A stretch of 64,000 nucleotides of DNA from Caulobacter sp. NIBR1757 (GTDB lineage: Bacteria > Pseudomonadota > Alphaproteobacteria > Caulobacterales > Caulobacteraceae), in NCBI RefSeq assembly GCF_027912495.1, contig NZ_CP115463.1, positions 2,131,501 through 2,195,500 of the forward strand. Direction: 5' to 3'. The first letter of the stretch is position 1. The number at the start of each line of letters is the position of its first letter. Below are positions 15,562 to 25,817 of this stretch, piece by piece. The notes below the pieces were generated by a model. It did not search any database. It was not told where the DNA came from and saw nothing but the letters and a program-made list of their open reading frames with translations. Made by a program: the position numbers and the translations under genes.

Positions 15562-18291
15562 CTACCACTTGAAGCGGAAGCCGAGGCGCACGCCGCCGCC
15601 GCTCATGTCGTTGCCGAAGTTGCCGTCGGCCTGGACGTAGCCGGTGAAGCCCGACAGCGGACCGGTCCAGGGCGAGAAGCCCAGGCCCAGCTGCGCCTGG
15701 CCGTAGGTCTCCGGCGCCAGGTTGGCGATCGCCAGATCGATGCCGCCGTTGGTGAAGGTCAGGCCGTCTTCGCCTTCGAACTCTTCGACCGCATAGACCG
15801 CGCCGTAGGGGATGACCCGGCCGCCGCTGCTCATGTTCCAGACGCCGCCGCCGCGAAGGCCCAGCTTGCCGCGAAGACTGTCGTTGTCGTCGTAGCTGAT
15901 GCTGGAGTTCATCACGTCGAAGTCGTCCATTTCGGTGCGAACGTACGACAGGCTGACCACCGGCTCGACGAAGAAGGCCGAGCCGCCGAAGCGGTAGCCG
16001 CCTTCCAGGGCCGCGCCGTAGGCCTGGGCGTCGAATTCGGCGCGCTGGGCGACATTGGCGAAGGTGGTGTCGCCCTTCAGGAAGTCGGCCTTGAGCAGGC
16101 CGTTCACGAACAGGCCGCCCTGGCTGTAGCCGACCGAGGCGCCGACGTTGAAGCCGGTGAAGTCGATGCTGCCGCCGTCATCGTTGAAGTTGAGGTAGGA
16201 GCCGGCGTAGCCGCCGGTGACGCCCATCGCCAAGGTTCCCGAGCCCATCGGCCGGTACCAGTCGATGCCGCCCTGATAGCCGACGTAGTCCTGGTCGTAG
16301 CCGAGATCGACGGTCTGGTTGACGCCGAAGGTGGTGAAGCCGCCGTCGGTGTCGCGGCGGTCGGAGCCGGCGAGGAATTCGCCCCAGACATGGGCGCCTT
16401 CGCTCATCGCCATCTGGTCGCCGGCCCAGGCGCCGTCGCGGACGCTGGACATGTGGTTCGACCAGCTGTCGCTGGTCTTGCGCCAGAGGTTGCCGGCCGC
16501 TTCGCCGGCCAGGGCCTGCTGGAAGACGACGCTTTGCGGCGTGCCGATCAGGAGGAAGTTGGCGGTCGGGGCGTCATAGACGATCTGGTACTGCACCAGG
16601 TCGAGATTGACGTTCGACGGATCGAGCACGAAGGCGGTCGTCGGCGAGGCCGTGACGCCATCGACGATGACGACACCGGGGGTCAGGACCCCGCCGCCGA
16701 CATTGTTGACCTGCACGCCGGTCGAGCCGGTCGCCGAGCCGATGATCAGGCGGTCGGCCACCGGCGTGGCGCCGGTGAAGTTGACGTCCAGCGCCAGGCG
16801 GCTACCCGCGCCGCCGTTGAAGACGCCCGGCAGGGTGAAGCTGTCGCCGGCGCGGCCGTTCTGCAGCGAGACGCGGCCGGTGTTGTTGAAGGTCTCCAGG
16901 TTGGCGAAGGTGACGTTGCCGACCGGGAAGACGCCGTTCAGGACGTTGAAATTGCCCGAGTTGTTGAAGACGTCCGCGTCCGCGCCGAAGTCGGCTCCGG
17001 CGTTGGCGTTCCAGGTCCCGGTGTTGGTCACCGTGTCGGCGCCCGCGCCGAACAGGCTGACGCCCGCGGCGTTGACCGTGCCGGCGTTATTGATGACGTC
17101 CGCGCTGTCGCTGAGCCGCACGCGGCCGTTGATGACCGCGCCGGCGGTGTTGGTGATGCTGGCGAGGCCGCCGGTGACATCGATGGCGTAGCCGGCCGAG
17201 GAACCGATGGTCCCGCGATTGGTGACGCCCGTGCCGTTGATCGAGGTGGCGCGGATGCCCGCGGTCTGGCCGTTGATGACCGAGCCCGCCTGGGTGTTCA
17301 CCGAGACGGTGAGGCCGGTCAGGGTCATGGCGTCGGCCTGGGTCGAGGTGACCCCGGCGCCGTTGACGTTGACGTTGACCGCTTCCGTGGCGCTGGTGGC
17401 GACGATGCCCGACGCGCCGGCGCCGGTAACGGCGACTCGGCTGACCCCGATGGTGGCGACGCCGTTCGAGGTGACGAGGATGCCGGTGGCGCCGGCGCTC
17501 GTGGTGGTCACCGTGGTCGGGGTGACCGAGACGGAGCCGAGGTCGGCGTTGGCCCGGATGCCGACCGAACCGGCGCCGGTGGTGCTGAAGGTCCCGCCCG
17601 TGACCGAGACGTCGCCGCCGGCGTCGCTGCTGGCGTTAACCGCGAAGGCGTTGTCGCCGGTGGTGCTGACGTTGAGGCCGGAGATGGCGATATCGCCGCT
17701 GTTGGTCAGGATATCGACGGCGTTGGCGCCGAGGCCGGTGGTCGTGATCGTGCCGGCGTTGACCGTCACATTGCCGGTCGCCGAACCGCCGACGATGCCG
17801 AAGGCGTTCACACCGCTGGTGTTGATCGAGCTGATGTTGATCGCCAGGTCGCCGTCGGTGGTGGCGCCGAGGATGCCGAAGCCGCCGTCGGCGTCGGTGG
17901 TGATCGAGGCGCCGGTCAGGCCGTTGATGGTCAGGGCGTCCGTGCCGAGACCGAGTCCCAGGATGCCGGCGTTGAGGCCGCCGCTGGTGTCGATGACAAC
18001 ATCGCCGTCGAGGTTGATGGTCAGGTCGCCGGCCGGCGTGAAGTAGGTGATGCCGTTCGGGTAGGGGTTGCCGGCCGAGGTGCAGGTGACCGTGTCACCG
18101 CCCGGCGCGGCGACGCCGCATTCGTCCTGGGCCAGGGCGACACCCGGCGCGCCGATGGCGGCCAAGGCCAGGAAGCCGCCGATGGCGGTCGAAGCGGTCG
18201 AAAGGAGGAGAGTGCGGCTGCGAGCGCCGGATTTGGCGCGCAGGGCGGAGCTCACGAGCCCCTGGCCCGTGAGGGAATTGGTCGTACGCAT
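15562..18291 (-). CDS. autotransporter (type Va) outer-membrane protein
   Basis: A 909-residue secreted/surface protein. The N-terminus is a long signal region of about 55 residues (Arg-rich start, hydrophobic FLALAAIGAPGVALAQ). The passenger (about 56-600) is Gly/Asn/Thr/Val-rich with beta-helix repeats such as ADVINNAGTV, ADTVTNTGTW and ADVFNNSGNF. The C-terminal autotransporter barrel (about 640-909) ends GVRLGFRFKW, the aromatic C-terminus used for Bam-dependent insertion. No protease or lipase motif was seen in the passenger; adhesion or biofilm is possible but not shown. It is monocistronic between two terminators/gaps. Confidence 0.9.
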   Translation of the reverse strand: MRTTNSLTGQGLVSSALRAKSGARSRTLLLSTASTAIGGFLALAAIGAPGVALAQDECGVAAPGGDTVTCTSAGNPYPNGITYFTPAGDLTINLDGDVVIDTSGGLNAGILGLGLGTDALTINGLTGASITTDADGGFGILGATTDGDLAINISSINTSGVNAFGIVGGSATGNVTVNAGTITTTGLGANAVDILTNSGDIAISGLNVSTTGDNAFAVNASSDAGGDVSVTGGTFSTTGAGSVGIRANADLGSVSVTPTTVTTTSAGATGILVTSNGVATIGVSRVAVTGAGASGIVATSATEAVNVNVNGAGVTSTQADAMTLTGLTVSVNTQAGSVINGQTAGIRATSINGTGVTNRGTIGSSAGYAIDVTGGLASITNTAGAVINGRVRLSDSADVINNAGTVNAAGVSLFGAGADTVTNTGTWNANAGADFGADADVFNNSGNFNVLNGVFPVGNVTFANLETFNNTGRVSLQNGRAGDSFTLPGVFNGGAGSRLALDVNFTGATPVADRLIIGSATGSTGVQVNNVGGGVLTPGVVIVDGVTASPTTAFVLDPSNVNLDLVQYQIVYDAPTANFLLIGTPQSVVFQQALAGEAAGNLWRKTSDSWSNHMSSVRDGAWAGDQMAMSEGAHVWGEFLAGSDRRDTDGGFTTFGVNQTVDLGYDQDYVGYQGGIDWYRPMGSGTLAMGVTGGYAGSYLNFNDDGGSIDFTGFNVGASVGYSQGGLFVNGLLKADFLKGDTTFANVAQRAEFDAQAYGAALEGGYRFGGSAFFVEPVVSLSYVRTEMDDFDVMNSSISYDDNDSLRGKLGLRGGGVWNMSSGGRVIPYGAVYAVEEFEGEDGLTFTNGGIDLAIANLAPETYGQAQLGLGFSPWTGPLSGFTGYVQADGNFGNDMSGGGVRLGFRFKW

Positions 18292-18298
18292 ATGTGGG

Positions 18299-18333
18299 AA
18301 CTGCCTGAAAAGCTGTGGTTACTGGAGGCAGTT
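18299..18333 (-). promoter_or_regulatory. inverted repeat in the autotransporter leader
   Basis: AACTGCCT (18299-18306) and AGGCAGTT (18326-18333) are perfect 8-bp inverted arms 19 nt apart, ending 8 nt before the start codon at 18291. No clear Shine-Dalgarno sequence is visible there. It could be an operator or an mRNA hairpin that hides the start; both are inference. Confidence 0.4.
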
Positions 18334-18401
18334 ACGTACGGCCGGGCAGATCGTTGCGGGCCTCGGAAAAGAATCATCGAGCTCGTCAAAAAGGACGCAG
18401 G

Positions 18402-20291
18402 TCAGCCGGCCACCGCTTCCAGCGCTTCGGCCGCCGCCATCCAGGCCGCTTCCGCCTCATCGACCTGCGCCTGAACCTTCTCGCGCCGCTTGCCGAGGTC
18501 GGCGGCGACGGTGGGGTCGCGGACGTAGAGGTTGGGATCGCCGAGCTTCTCGTCGATCTCCGCCAGCTGCCTGGTGACCCGGGCGAGGGTCTCTTCGGCC
18601 GCCGTCAGTTTGCGCTTCAGGGGGCCGGCCGCCGCCGCCGGGTCGCGGTTGGACGCAAGGGGGGCCTTGGTGTTGACGGTCGGGTTGGGCGCCTCGCCCT
18701 TGACCTGGGTCGGGGCGCGGGCGGCGACGCGGGCGCGGTCGAGGACGAACTTGGCATAGTCGTCCATGTCGCCGTCGAAGGTCTTCACGCCGCCATCCGC
18801 CGCCAGCCACAGCCGGTCGGCGACCAGCTCCATCAGCGAACGGTCGTGGGTGATCAGGATGACGGCGCCCCGGTAGTCGTTGAGGGCGTCAAGCAGGGCC
18901 CGGCGGCTGTCGATGTCGAGGTGGTTGGTCGGCTCATCGAGGATCAGCAGGTGGGGCGCTTCCATAGCGACCATGTTGAGCAGCAGCCGCGCGCGCTCGC
19001 CGCCGGACAGGTTGGCGACGTTGGTCTCCGCCTTTTCGTAGCTGATGCCCCACTGCGCCAGTTTCGACCGACGCTGCGACTCGCTGGACTCGGGCAACGC
19101 GCGGCGGATGATGTCCATCGGGGTATCAACCGGGTCGAGGGCCTCGATCTGGTGCTGGTGGAACCAGCCGACCTTGATACGGCGGTCGCGGTGCAGGTCG
19201 CCCGACTGGATGGGCAGGGCGCCGGCGATCATCTTGGCGAAGGTCGACTTGCCGGCCCCGTTGACGCCCAGGAGGCCGATACGGTCGTCGACGTCCATGC
19301 GCAGGTTGAGGTTCTTGAGGATCGGCGGGCCGCCATAGCCGACCGTGGCGTTGTCCAGCCGCACCAGCGGCGGCGCCAGGGGCCGGGTCGGGGAGGGGAT
19401 GGTGAAGGGGGCGGTGCGCTCCTCCAGGGTCATCGTCACCGGCGGCAGCTTCTGCAGCATCTTCAGGCGCGACTGGGCCTGGGTGGCCTTTGACGCGGTG
19501 GCGCGGAAGCGATCGACGAAGGCCTGCATATGGGCCCGCTTGGCTTCGATCTTGCCGCGCATGGCCTCGGCCAGGCGGGCCTTTTCGGCGTGCTGCTCCT
19601 CGAAGCTGTCGTAGCCGCCGGTGTAGAGGTCGAGCTTTCCCTCACGAACATGCAGGATGTAACCGCAGGAATTATTGAGCAATTCCCGGTCGTGGCTGAT
19701 GATCAGGGCGGTGTGCGGATACTTCTTCAGCCGCGCCTCGAGCCAGAGGGCGCCTTCGAGGTCGAGGTAGTTGGTCGGCTCGTCGAGCAGCAGGAGGTCT
19801 GGCTGGCTGAACAGGGCGGCGGCCAGCGCCACCCGCATCCGCCAGCCGCCGGAGAACTCCGCCATCGGCCGGGTCAGGTCTTCATTGCTGAAGCCGAGGC
19901 CGGCGAGGATTTCGGACGCCCGCGACGGGGCCGAGTCGGCATCGATCTCGATCAACCGGGTCCAGATGTCGCCCATCTCCTCGGGATCGGCGGTTTCCAG
20001 CCGGGTCATCAGGCTGTGGCGTTCCTCGTCAGCCTCAAGCACCGTGTCGAGCAAGGAGACCGGGGTGGCCGGGTGCTCCTGGGCGACGGTGCCGATGCGG
20101 GCGGCCTTCGGGATCTTGATCTCGTCCTCGCCGCCGTGCAGCTCGCCGAGGATCAGCTTGAACAGCGTCGACTTGCCGATGCCGTTGCGGCCGACCAGGC
20201 CGATCTTCCCCCCGGTCGGCAAGGTGACGCTCGCCTTGTCGAAGAAGCGTCTGCCCCAGGCGTTGAATGTCAGTTCGTTGATCTGGAGCAT
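18402..20291 (-). CDS. ABC-F family ATPase (YheS-like)
   Basis: Duplicated ATP-binding cassette protein without membrane segments; ABC-F proteins act on the ribosome. The start MLQINELTFNAWGRRFFD at 20291 is chosen; longer in-frame sequence upstream is antisense to ndk. The 629 residues have Walker A GRNGIGKST (near 36) and GVNGAGKST, signature LSGG-type motifs FSGGWRMR and LSGGERAR, Walker B LLLDEPTN/LILDEPTN, the interdomain linker with RFRATASKATQAQSR, and a C-terminal coiled coil (about 540-629). Length and linker match E. coli YheS rather than EttA. Divergent from ndk. Confidence 0.9.
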   Translation of the reverse strand: MLQINELTFNAWGRRFFDKASVTLPTGGKIGLVGRNGIGKSTLFKLILGELHGGEDEIKIPKAARIGTVAQEHPATPVSLLDTVLEADEERHSLMTRLETADPEEMGDIWTRLIEIDADSAPSRASEILAGLGFSNEDLTRPMAEFSGGWRMRVALAAALFSQPDLLLLDEPTNYLDLEGALWLEARLKKYPHTALIISHDRELLNNSCGYILHVREGKLDLYTGGYDSFEEQHAEKARLAEAMRGKIEAKRAHMQAFVDRFRATASKATQAQSRLKMLQKLPPVTMTLEERTAPFTIPSPTRPLAPPLVRLDNATVGYGGPPILKNLNLRMDVDDRIGLLGVNGAGKSTFAKMIAGALPIQSGDLHRDRRIKVGWFHQHQIEALDPVDTPMDIIRRALPESSESQRRSKLAQWGISYEKAETNVANLSGGERARLLLNMVAMEAPHLLILDEPTNHLDIDSRRALLDALNDYRGAVILITHDRSLMELVADRLWLAADGGVKTFDGDMDDYAKFVLDRARVAARAPTQVKGEAPNPTVNTKAPLASNRDPAAAAGPLKRKLTAAEETLARVTRQLAEIDEKLGDPNLYVRDPTVAADLGKRREKVQAQVDEAEAAWMAAAEALEAVAG

Positions 20292-20387
20292 GAAACGCTT
20301 TGAGGTGTTGGCGCGGGGAGGGCCCGCCGCTATAAGCTCGCGACCTCCCAAATCCCACCTCTTTGTAGGGCTGAAAGAAACTAGGCC

Positions 20388-20807
<420 letters not shown>

Positions 20808-20831
20808 GTCTGGCGACATCGCTGAGATTTG

Positions 20832-20862
20832 GGCCGGCCAGGGCAACCTGGCCGGCCTTTTT
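20832..20862 (+). terminator. intrinsic terminator of ndk
   Basis: Perfect 11-bp stem GGCCGGCCAGG (20832-20842) / CCTGGCCGGCC (20847-20857), GCAA tetraloop, then TTTTT. A textbook Rho-independent terminator 25 nt after the ndk stop. Confidence 0.92.
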
Positions 20863-20868
20863 CATGGC

Positions 20869-22161
20869 CTAGTGCTCGGCCTTGGATGGCGGTGAATCCG
20901 GGTCGGCAGGCGCCCAGCGCTTCATGGCCGGACCGATGCTGCCGCCCTGCACCAGCACCGAGAAGAGAACCACGACGTAGGTCGCGGCCACCAGGATGTC
21001 CTTGGCCGGGCCGGGCGGCAGGGACAGGGCCAGCGCGATGGATATGCCGCCCCGCAGGCCGCCCCAGCTCATCACCCGGAACGCCAGCTTGAAGGGCAGC
21101 AGGTCGCGCCAGAAGGCGAGCGGCACGCCAACCGATATCATCCGGGCCAGCAGCACCAGCGGAATGGTCAGCGCGCCCAGCCACAGCAGGCCCAGGCGGT
21201 CGGCGAGAACGATCCCCTCGAGGCCAATGAGCAGGAACAGGACCGCATTGAGGATCTCGTCGATGAGTTCCCAGAATTTGAGCAGGTGGTCGCGGGTGAT
21301 CTCGCTCATGGCGTAGCTGACCCCCTGGTTGCCGATCAGCAGGCCGGCAACGGCCATGGCGACGGGACCACTGATATGCAGGGCCGAGGCCAGCGCATAA
21401 CCGCCCATGACGACCGCCAGGCTGATCATCACCTCGACCGCATAATCATCGATCGCCTTCATGGCGCGATACCCGATCCAGCCGACGACCAGCCCGAGCG
21501 CGGCCCCGCCCAGCGCCTCGACCACGAACATCTCTCCCGCATGAAGAAGCGAGAAGTGACTGCCGGCCGCGGTCGCCGCGGCCAGCAGGATGGAGAAGAT
21601 CACCACCCCGACGCCATCGTTGAACAGGCTCTCGCCGACGATGGTCGCCTGAAGGGTCGGCGGCACCCTTGCGGTCTTCATGACCCCGAGCACGGCGACC
21701 GGGTCGGTTGGACTGATCAACGCCCCGAAGACGAAGCACCACATCAGGGGCAACTGCATGCCCAGCAGCTGAACGATGCCGAAGAGACCAAGACCGACCA
21801 TGATCGTCGAGGCGACAACGCCGACGGTGCTCAGGATGCCGATCTGCAACGCGCCCCGCTTAAGATGTTTGAGATCGACATGGAGCGCGCCGGCGAACAG
21901 CAGGAAGGACAGCATGCCTTCCATCAGGGTCTTTTCGAAGTCGATGCCTTCCAGGAATCCGGCCACGGCCGCCGACAGGCTGATGGATGGCATCAGCCTG
22001 TCGAGCACGATGACGGCAAGCGAGGCCAGCGCCCCCATCAAGGTGAGGGCGACCGTGGCCGGGAGCTTGAGGTGCCGATGGTTGAGCCATCCAAGCGCCG
22101 CTGCCAGCACGACGAGGATCGCGGCGGCGTCAAAGGCCGAGAGGGGCAGGGTGCCTGTCAT
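20869..22161 (-). CDS. sodium:proton antiporter (CPA1/NhaP family)
   Basis: Integral inner-membrane cation/H+ exchanger. The 430 residues contain about 12 predicted transmembrane helices; the family ion-site motif is seen in GALISPTDPVAVLGVMK near residue 150, and a second conserved region is GESLFNDGVGVVIF. A short hydrophilic tail follows the last helix with no large cytoplasmic regulatory domain. Substrate (Na+, K+ or Li+) cannot be read from the sequence. It lies after the purMN pair with a 95-nt gap, so it may or may not be cotranscribed. Confidence 0.9.
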   Translation of the reverse strand: MTGTLPLSAFDAAAILVVLAAALGWLNHRHLKLPATVALTLMGALASLAVIVLDRLMPSISLSAAVAGFLEGIDFEKTLMEGMLSFLLFAGALHVDLKHLKRGALQIGILSTVGVVASTIMVGLGLFGIVQLLGMQLPLMWCFVFGALISPTDPVAVLGVMKTARVPPTLQATIVGESLFNDGVGVVIFSILLAAATAAGSHFSLLHAGEMFVVEALGGAALGLVVGWIGYRAMKAIDDYAVEVMISLAVVMGGYALASALHISGPVAMAVAGLLIGNQGVSYAMSEITRDHLLKFWELIDEILNAVLFLLIGLEGIVLADRLGLLWLGALTIPLVLLARMISVGVPLAFWRDLLPFKLAFRVMSWGGLRGGISIALALSLPPGPAKDILVAATYVVVLFSVLVQGGSIGPAMKRWAPADPDSPPSKAEH

Positions 22162-22256
22162 GGTCGTCCAGCGGATGGTCTGGGCAGGTGCGGCGACGTC
22201 GCCCGTTCAAGGTTCAAACTGAAGGTCCCGGCCGCCGCTGTCGATTCCAATCGGCC

Positions 22257-22841
22257 CTACACGGCCCGCGACCGCACAAATTCCGCCAGGGCCCGGGGGT
22301 AGAGGGCATGCTCGGCGGCCAGCACGCGGGCGGTCAGCGACTCGACCGAATCAGTCTCGGTGATCGGCGTCCGGGCCTGCGCCAGCACCGGGCCTTCATC
22401 GACCCCCGCCGTCACCAGATGCACCGAACAGCCGGCCTCGGCGTCTCCCGCCTCGATGGCGCGGCGATGGGTGTCGAGGCCCGGATGGCGGGGCAACAGC
22501 GAGGGGTGGATGTTCAGCATCCGTCCCTCCCAGGCCCCGACCAGGAAGGGCGTCATGATCCGCATATAGCCGGCCAGGGCGACGACATGGCAGTTGAACC
22601 GCCTCAGGGCGGCGTCGAGGGCATGCTCGTGCGCCTCGCGGTCCTTGCCGAACGGGGCATGATCGACAGCCAACGCCGTCACCCCGAGCGCCCTGGCCCG
22701 TTCCAGTCCCGCCGCATCCGGCCGGTTGGAGATCACCACGGCCACCGCATAGGGGCAGTCATCCGCCTCCGCCGCCCGGATCAGGGCTTCCATGTTGGAG
22801 CCTGTTCCGGAGATCAGGATGCCAACACGGGCCTTTGTCAT
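22257..22841 (-). CDS. purN: phosphoribosylglycinamide formyltransferase PurN
   Basis: Transfers a formyl group from 10-formyl-THF to GAR in purine synthesis. The 194-residue protein has the [10 protein letters not shown] phosphate-binding loop near residue 11, [14 protein letters not shown], and the catalytic region with [16 protein letters not shown] containing the essential Asn and His. ATGA overlap with purM upstream. Confidence 0.95.
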   Translation of the reverse strand: MTKARVGILISGTGSNMEALIRAAEADDCPYAVAVVISNRPDAAGLERARALGVTALAVDHAPFGKDREAHEHALDAALRRFNCHVVALAGYMRIMTPFLVGAWEGRMLNIHPSLLPRHPGLDTHRRAIEAGDAEAGCSVHLVTAGVDEGPVLAQARTPITETDSVESLTARVLAAEHALYPRALAEFVRSRAV

Positions 22842-23860
22842 GCCTTGGCGAGCTCGCCGCAGACGAAAGCGTCCTCGCCGGCGTCGAGGAGGGCCATCAG
22901 CACCTCCGGCGCCTGGTCCCTGGCGACGATCAGGAGAAGACCGATGCCGCAGTTGAAGGTCCGGCGCAGTTCGTGGTCGTCGATGCCGCCCTCGCGTTGC
23001 AGCCAGTCGAACACCGGCGGCAGGGGCCAGGCATTCCAGTCGAACCGGGGCTCCAGGCCCTCGGCGATGGCGCGGGGCGGGTTCTCGATAAGGCCGCCGC
23101 CGGTGATGTGGGCGACGCCCTTGACCTTGCCGGCCTTGAGCAGCGGATGGACGCTCTTCACATAGATGCGCGTGGGGGCCATCAGCGCCTCGGCCAGCGT
23201 GCCGTCGCCGAACGGGCAGGGGGCGTCCCAGCTGAGGCCCGAACGCTCGACCACCTTGCGGACCAGGGAATAGCCGTTGCTGTGCGGGCCGCTGGAGCCG
23301 AGGCCGATCAGCACGTCGCCGGGCCGTTGCTCGTCCAGCCGCGGCAGGACGCCGTCGCGGTTCACCGCCCCGACCGTGAAGCCGGCCAGGTCGTAGTCAC
23401 CTTCGGAATACATGCCGGGCATCTCGGCCGTCTCGCCGCCGACCAGGGCGCAGCCGGCCAGTTTGCAGCCCTCGGCGATACCGGCCACCACGCTGGTCGC
23501 CGTCGCCACGTCCAGCTTCCCGGTCGCATAGTAGTCGAGGAACAGCAGCGGCTCGGCGCCCTGGGCCAGGAGGTCGTTGACGCACATGGCCACCAGATCG
23601 ATGCCGACCTGGCCGTGCAGCCCGGTGTCGATGGCGATCTTCAGCTTGGTGCCGACCCCGTCGGTGGTGCTGACCAGCAGCGGGTCGTCGTAGCCGGCCG
23701 CCTTCAGATCGAACAAGGCCCCGAATCCGCCCAGGCCTCCCGAGACGCCGGGGCGGTTGGTGGCCTTGGCCAGTGGCTTGATGGCTTCCACCAGGGCGGC
23801 GCCGGCGTCGATGTCGACGCCTGCCTGTGCGTAAGTCAGCCCGTTCTTGAGGTCGGTCAT
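22838..23860 (-). CDS. purM: phosphoribosylformylglycinamidine cyclo-ligase PurM (AIR synthase)
   Basis: ATP-dependent ring closure of FGAM to AIR. The 340-residue protein shows the signature [28 protein letters not shown], and [14 protein letters not shown]. Divergent from rnd over 91 nt; its stop overlaps the purN start by 4 nt, the usual purM-purN arrangement. Confidence 0.96.
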   Translation of the reverse strand: MTDLKNGLTYAQAGVDIDAGAALVEAIKPLAKATNRPGVSGGLGGFGALFDLKAAGYDDPLLVSTTDGVGTKLKIAIDTGLHGQVGIDLVAMCVNDLLAQGAEPLLFLDYYATGKLDVATATSVVAGIAEGCKLAGCALVGGETAEMPGMYSEGDYDLAGFTVGAVNRDGVLPRLDEQRPGDVLIGLGSSGPHSNGYSLVRKVVERSGLSWDAPCPFGDGTLAEALMAPTRIYVKSVHPLLKAGKVKGVAHITGGGLIENPPRAIAEGLEPRFDWNAWPLPPVFDWLQREGGIDDHELRRTFNCGIGLLLIVARDQAPEVLMALLDAGEDAFVCGELAKA

Positions 23861-23951
23861 GGCGGCATCCGTGTCACGAAGGGGCGAGAATCGAAACGGG
23901 CGGCATTCAAAAACTTGCAGACTCGCCCGCGCGCGGGGCTATAGCTGCCGC

Positions 23952-25133
23952 ATGACGCCTATTACAACCACCGCCGACCTGGCGGCGTTCTGCAATCAAC
24001 TGAAGGGCCAGCCTTTCGTCGCCGTGGACACCGAGTTCATGCGCGAAACGACCTACTGGCCGATGCTTTGCCTGATCCAGGCCGCCGCGCCGAATGGGGC
24101 CGAAGCCTGCATCGACCCGCTGGCCCCCGGCATCGACCTGAGTCCCTTCCTCGATGTCCTGCGCGACACCTCGATCCAGAAGGTGTTCCACGCCGCCCGC
24201 CAGGACGTCGAAATCTTCAACAACCTGGGCGCCATGCCGAGGCCGTTGTTCGACACCCAGATCGCCGGCATGGCCGCGGGCTTCGGCGAGCAGATCGCCT
24301 ATGACGCCCTGGTCCGCCAGATGCTGAAGATCGACCTCGACAAGTCCAGCCGCTTCACCGACTGGAGCCGCCGGCCGCTGAGCGACAACCAGCTGACCTA
24401 CGCCATCGCCGACGTCACCCACCTGGCGCGCCTCTATCCGGTGCTGCGCGGCAGCCTGGAGAAGGCCGGCCGCCTGGCCTGGGTCGAGGAGGAGATGGAA
24501 GCGCTCATCGATCCCGAGCTCTACGACGTCAATCCGGAGAACGCCTGGAAGCGCCTGCGCCCGCGCAAGCACTCGGCCAAGTACATGGCCGTGTTCAAGG
24601 CCGTCGCCGCCTGGCGCGAACGCACCGCCCAGACCCGCGATCAGCCGCGGGGCCGCATCCTCAAGGATGACGCTATCGACGAACTGGCCGCCCAGGCCCC
24701 GACCGATGCGGCGGCCATGGACCGGCTGCGCGGCGTGCCGAAGGGTTTCTCGGGCTCCAAATTCGGCCCCGACCTGATGGCCGCCATCAAGGAAGCCCTG
24801 CGCGATCCGGAGGCCTACGCCCCCGTCGTCGAGCGCGAGAAGACCAACCACAACCCGGCCGCCGGCGCGGTGGTCGAGCTGCTCAAGGTCCTGCTCAAGG
24901 CCCGGGCCGAGGATGCGGGCGTGGCGTCGAAGCTGATCGCCACCGTCTCCGACCTCGAAAAGATCGCAAACGACGACAACGCCGACGTCGGCGCCCTGAC
25001 CGGCTGGCGCAAGGACGCCTTCGGGACGGACGCCCTGAAGCTCAAGCGCGGCGAACTGGCCCTGGTGCTGGACGGCACCCGGGTGCGGGTGGTCGAGGTG
25101 CGGCGGGCGCCGAAGCAGGCGGCGGCGGAGTAA
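23952..25133 (+). CDS. rnd: ribonuclease D
   Basis: 3'-5' exoribonuclease for tRNA and stable RNA maturation. The start MTPITTTADLAAF at 23952 is chosen over an upstream in-frame extension. The 393-residue protein has the DEDD catalytic set: FVAVDTEFMRE (Exo I, near residue 20), FHAARQDVEIF (Exo II) and LTYAIADVTHL (Exo III), followed by HRDC-type helical domains (about 210-290 and a second, weaker one). Divergent from purM. Confidence 0.95.
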   Translation: MTPITTTADLAAFCNQLKGQPFVAVDTEFMRETTYWPMLCLIQAAAPNGAEACIDPLAPGIDLSPFLDVLRDTSIQKVFHAARQDVEIFNNLGAMPRPLFDTQIAGMAAGFGEQIAYDALVRQMLKIDLDKSSRFTDWSRRPLSDNQLTYAIADVTHLARLYPVLRGSLEKAGRLAWVEEEMEALIDPELYDVNPENAWKRLRPRKHSAKYMAVFKAVAAWRERTAQTRDQPRGRILKDDAIDELAAQAPTDAAAMDRLRGVPKGFSGSKFGPDLMAAIKEALRDPEAYAPVVEREKTNHNPAAGAVVELLKVLLKARAEDAGVASKLIATVSDLEKIANDDNADVGALTGWRKDAFGTDALKLKRGELALVLDGTRVRVVEVRRAPKQAAAE

Positions 25134-25142
25134 TCCGCCGCC

Positions 25143-25418
25143 TCAGCGGTCTTCGAGGCCGTGAAAGATGCGGACGATCCGGACTTCGGTCTGCAGGACC
25201 AGATAGCGGATCACATAGCCACGCTTGCCAAAGGGCACGCGTAGCTGTCGCTGGCCGCCAACGCCCCCATAGCCGCGACCCGGAAACTGGCTCAGGGAGC
25301 GGGCGGAAGCGATGATAGCTTCCATGGCGCGGCTTGCTGCCTTGGGATTTTTCTCATCCAGCCACTGCCATAGTCGGACCAGATCTGCGTTCGCCGCAGA
25401 GGTGAAGGTGACCCTCAA
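25143..25418 (-). CDS. type II toxin, RelE/ParE family
   Basis: A 91-residue protein with the ParE-like fold pattern: TSAANADLVRLWQWL at the N-terminus, a helical hairpin with ASARSLSQFPGRGYGG, and the C-terminal strands VIRYLV and EVRIVRIFHGLEDR, which is the ParE-type ending. Its ATG overlaps the stop of the upstream antitoxin by 4 nt. ParE toxins poison gyrase, RelE toxins cut mRNA; the sequence favours ParE but does not settle it. Confidence 0.87.
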   Translation of the reverse strand: MRVTFTSAANADLVRLWQWLDEKNPKAASRAMEAIIASARSLSQFPGRGYGGVGGQRQLRVPFGKRGYVIRYLVLQTEVRIVRIFHGLEDR

Positions 25419-25717
25419 ACTTTGCGAGCCAACGGCGGTGAGAGGGGATTGTCGGTAGACAAGGAACGCACCCAGCGTTCGACATCCTCTAGTGGGACAC
25501 CCATTCGCGTCCGCTCAAACTCTTCCAGTCGTGCAAGATCTTCCGCGATATACGGGCCGGTCCAGCCTTCAGTGTCGAGTTCGCCAAAGCCTGCGATCTG
25601 ATTTTCGATGAGTTGCAGGCCGAGTTCTTCCAGCGTCACGCCTTCGTCGGCGGCCATCTCGCGTAACCGCCGCTCCAGCGTCTCGTTGAGCTTCAGAGTG
25701 ATCTCGCCATCAGCCAT
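25415..25717 (-). CDS. antitoxin of a ParE-type pair
   Basis: A 100-residue acidic protein. The N-terminal EITLKLNETLERRLREMAADEGVTLEELGLQLIE fits a ribbon-helix-helix DNA-binding domain, with an acidic, Trp/Pro-containing tail likely to wrap the toxin. It precedes and overlaps the toxin gene by 4 nt, the usual antitoxin-toxin order. It probably represses its own promoter in the 100-nt gap toward the HAD gene. The exact antitoxin family is not recognised. Confidence 0.8.
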   Translation of the reverse strand: MADGEITLKLNETLERRLREMAADEGVTLEELGLQLIENQIAGFGELDTEGWTGPYIAEDLARLEEFERTRMGVPLEDVERWVRSLSTDNPLSPPLARKV

Positions 25718-25817
25718 GTCCCGAGCCTAATCCCGATCCCGATTTCCCGCAAACCTTGCCAACCGACCCGGAAAGGTGATTCACAGTCCCTCCAAGCAAC
25801 CGCCATTAGAGCGCTCG

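Noticed and set aside
15463-18474. A 1003-codon open frame on the plus strand opposite the autotransporter
   Set aside because: Its Ala/Val/Asp/Gly-rich, motif-free sequence is the mirror of a Gly/Thr/Asn-rich GC3-biased gene; it has no start signal and runs through the terminator and promoter.
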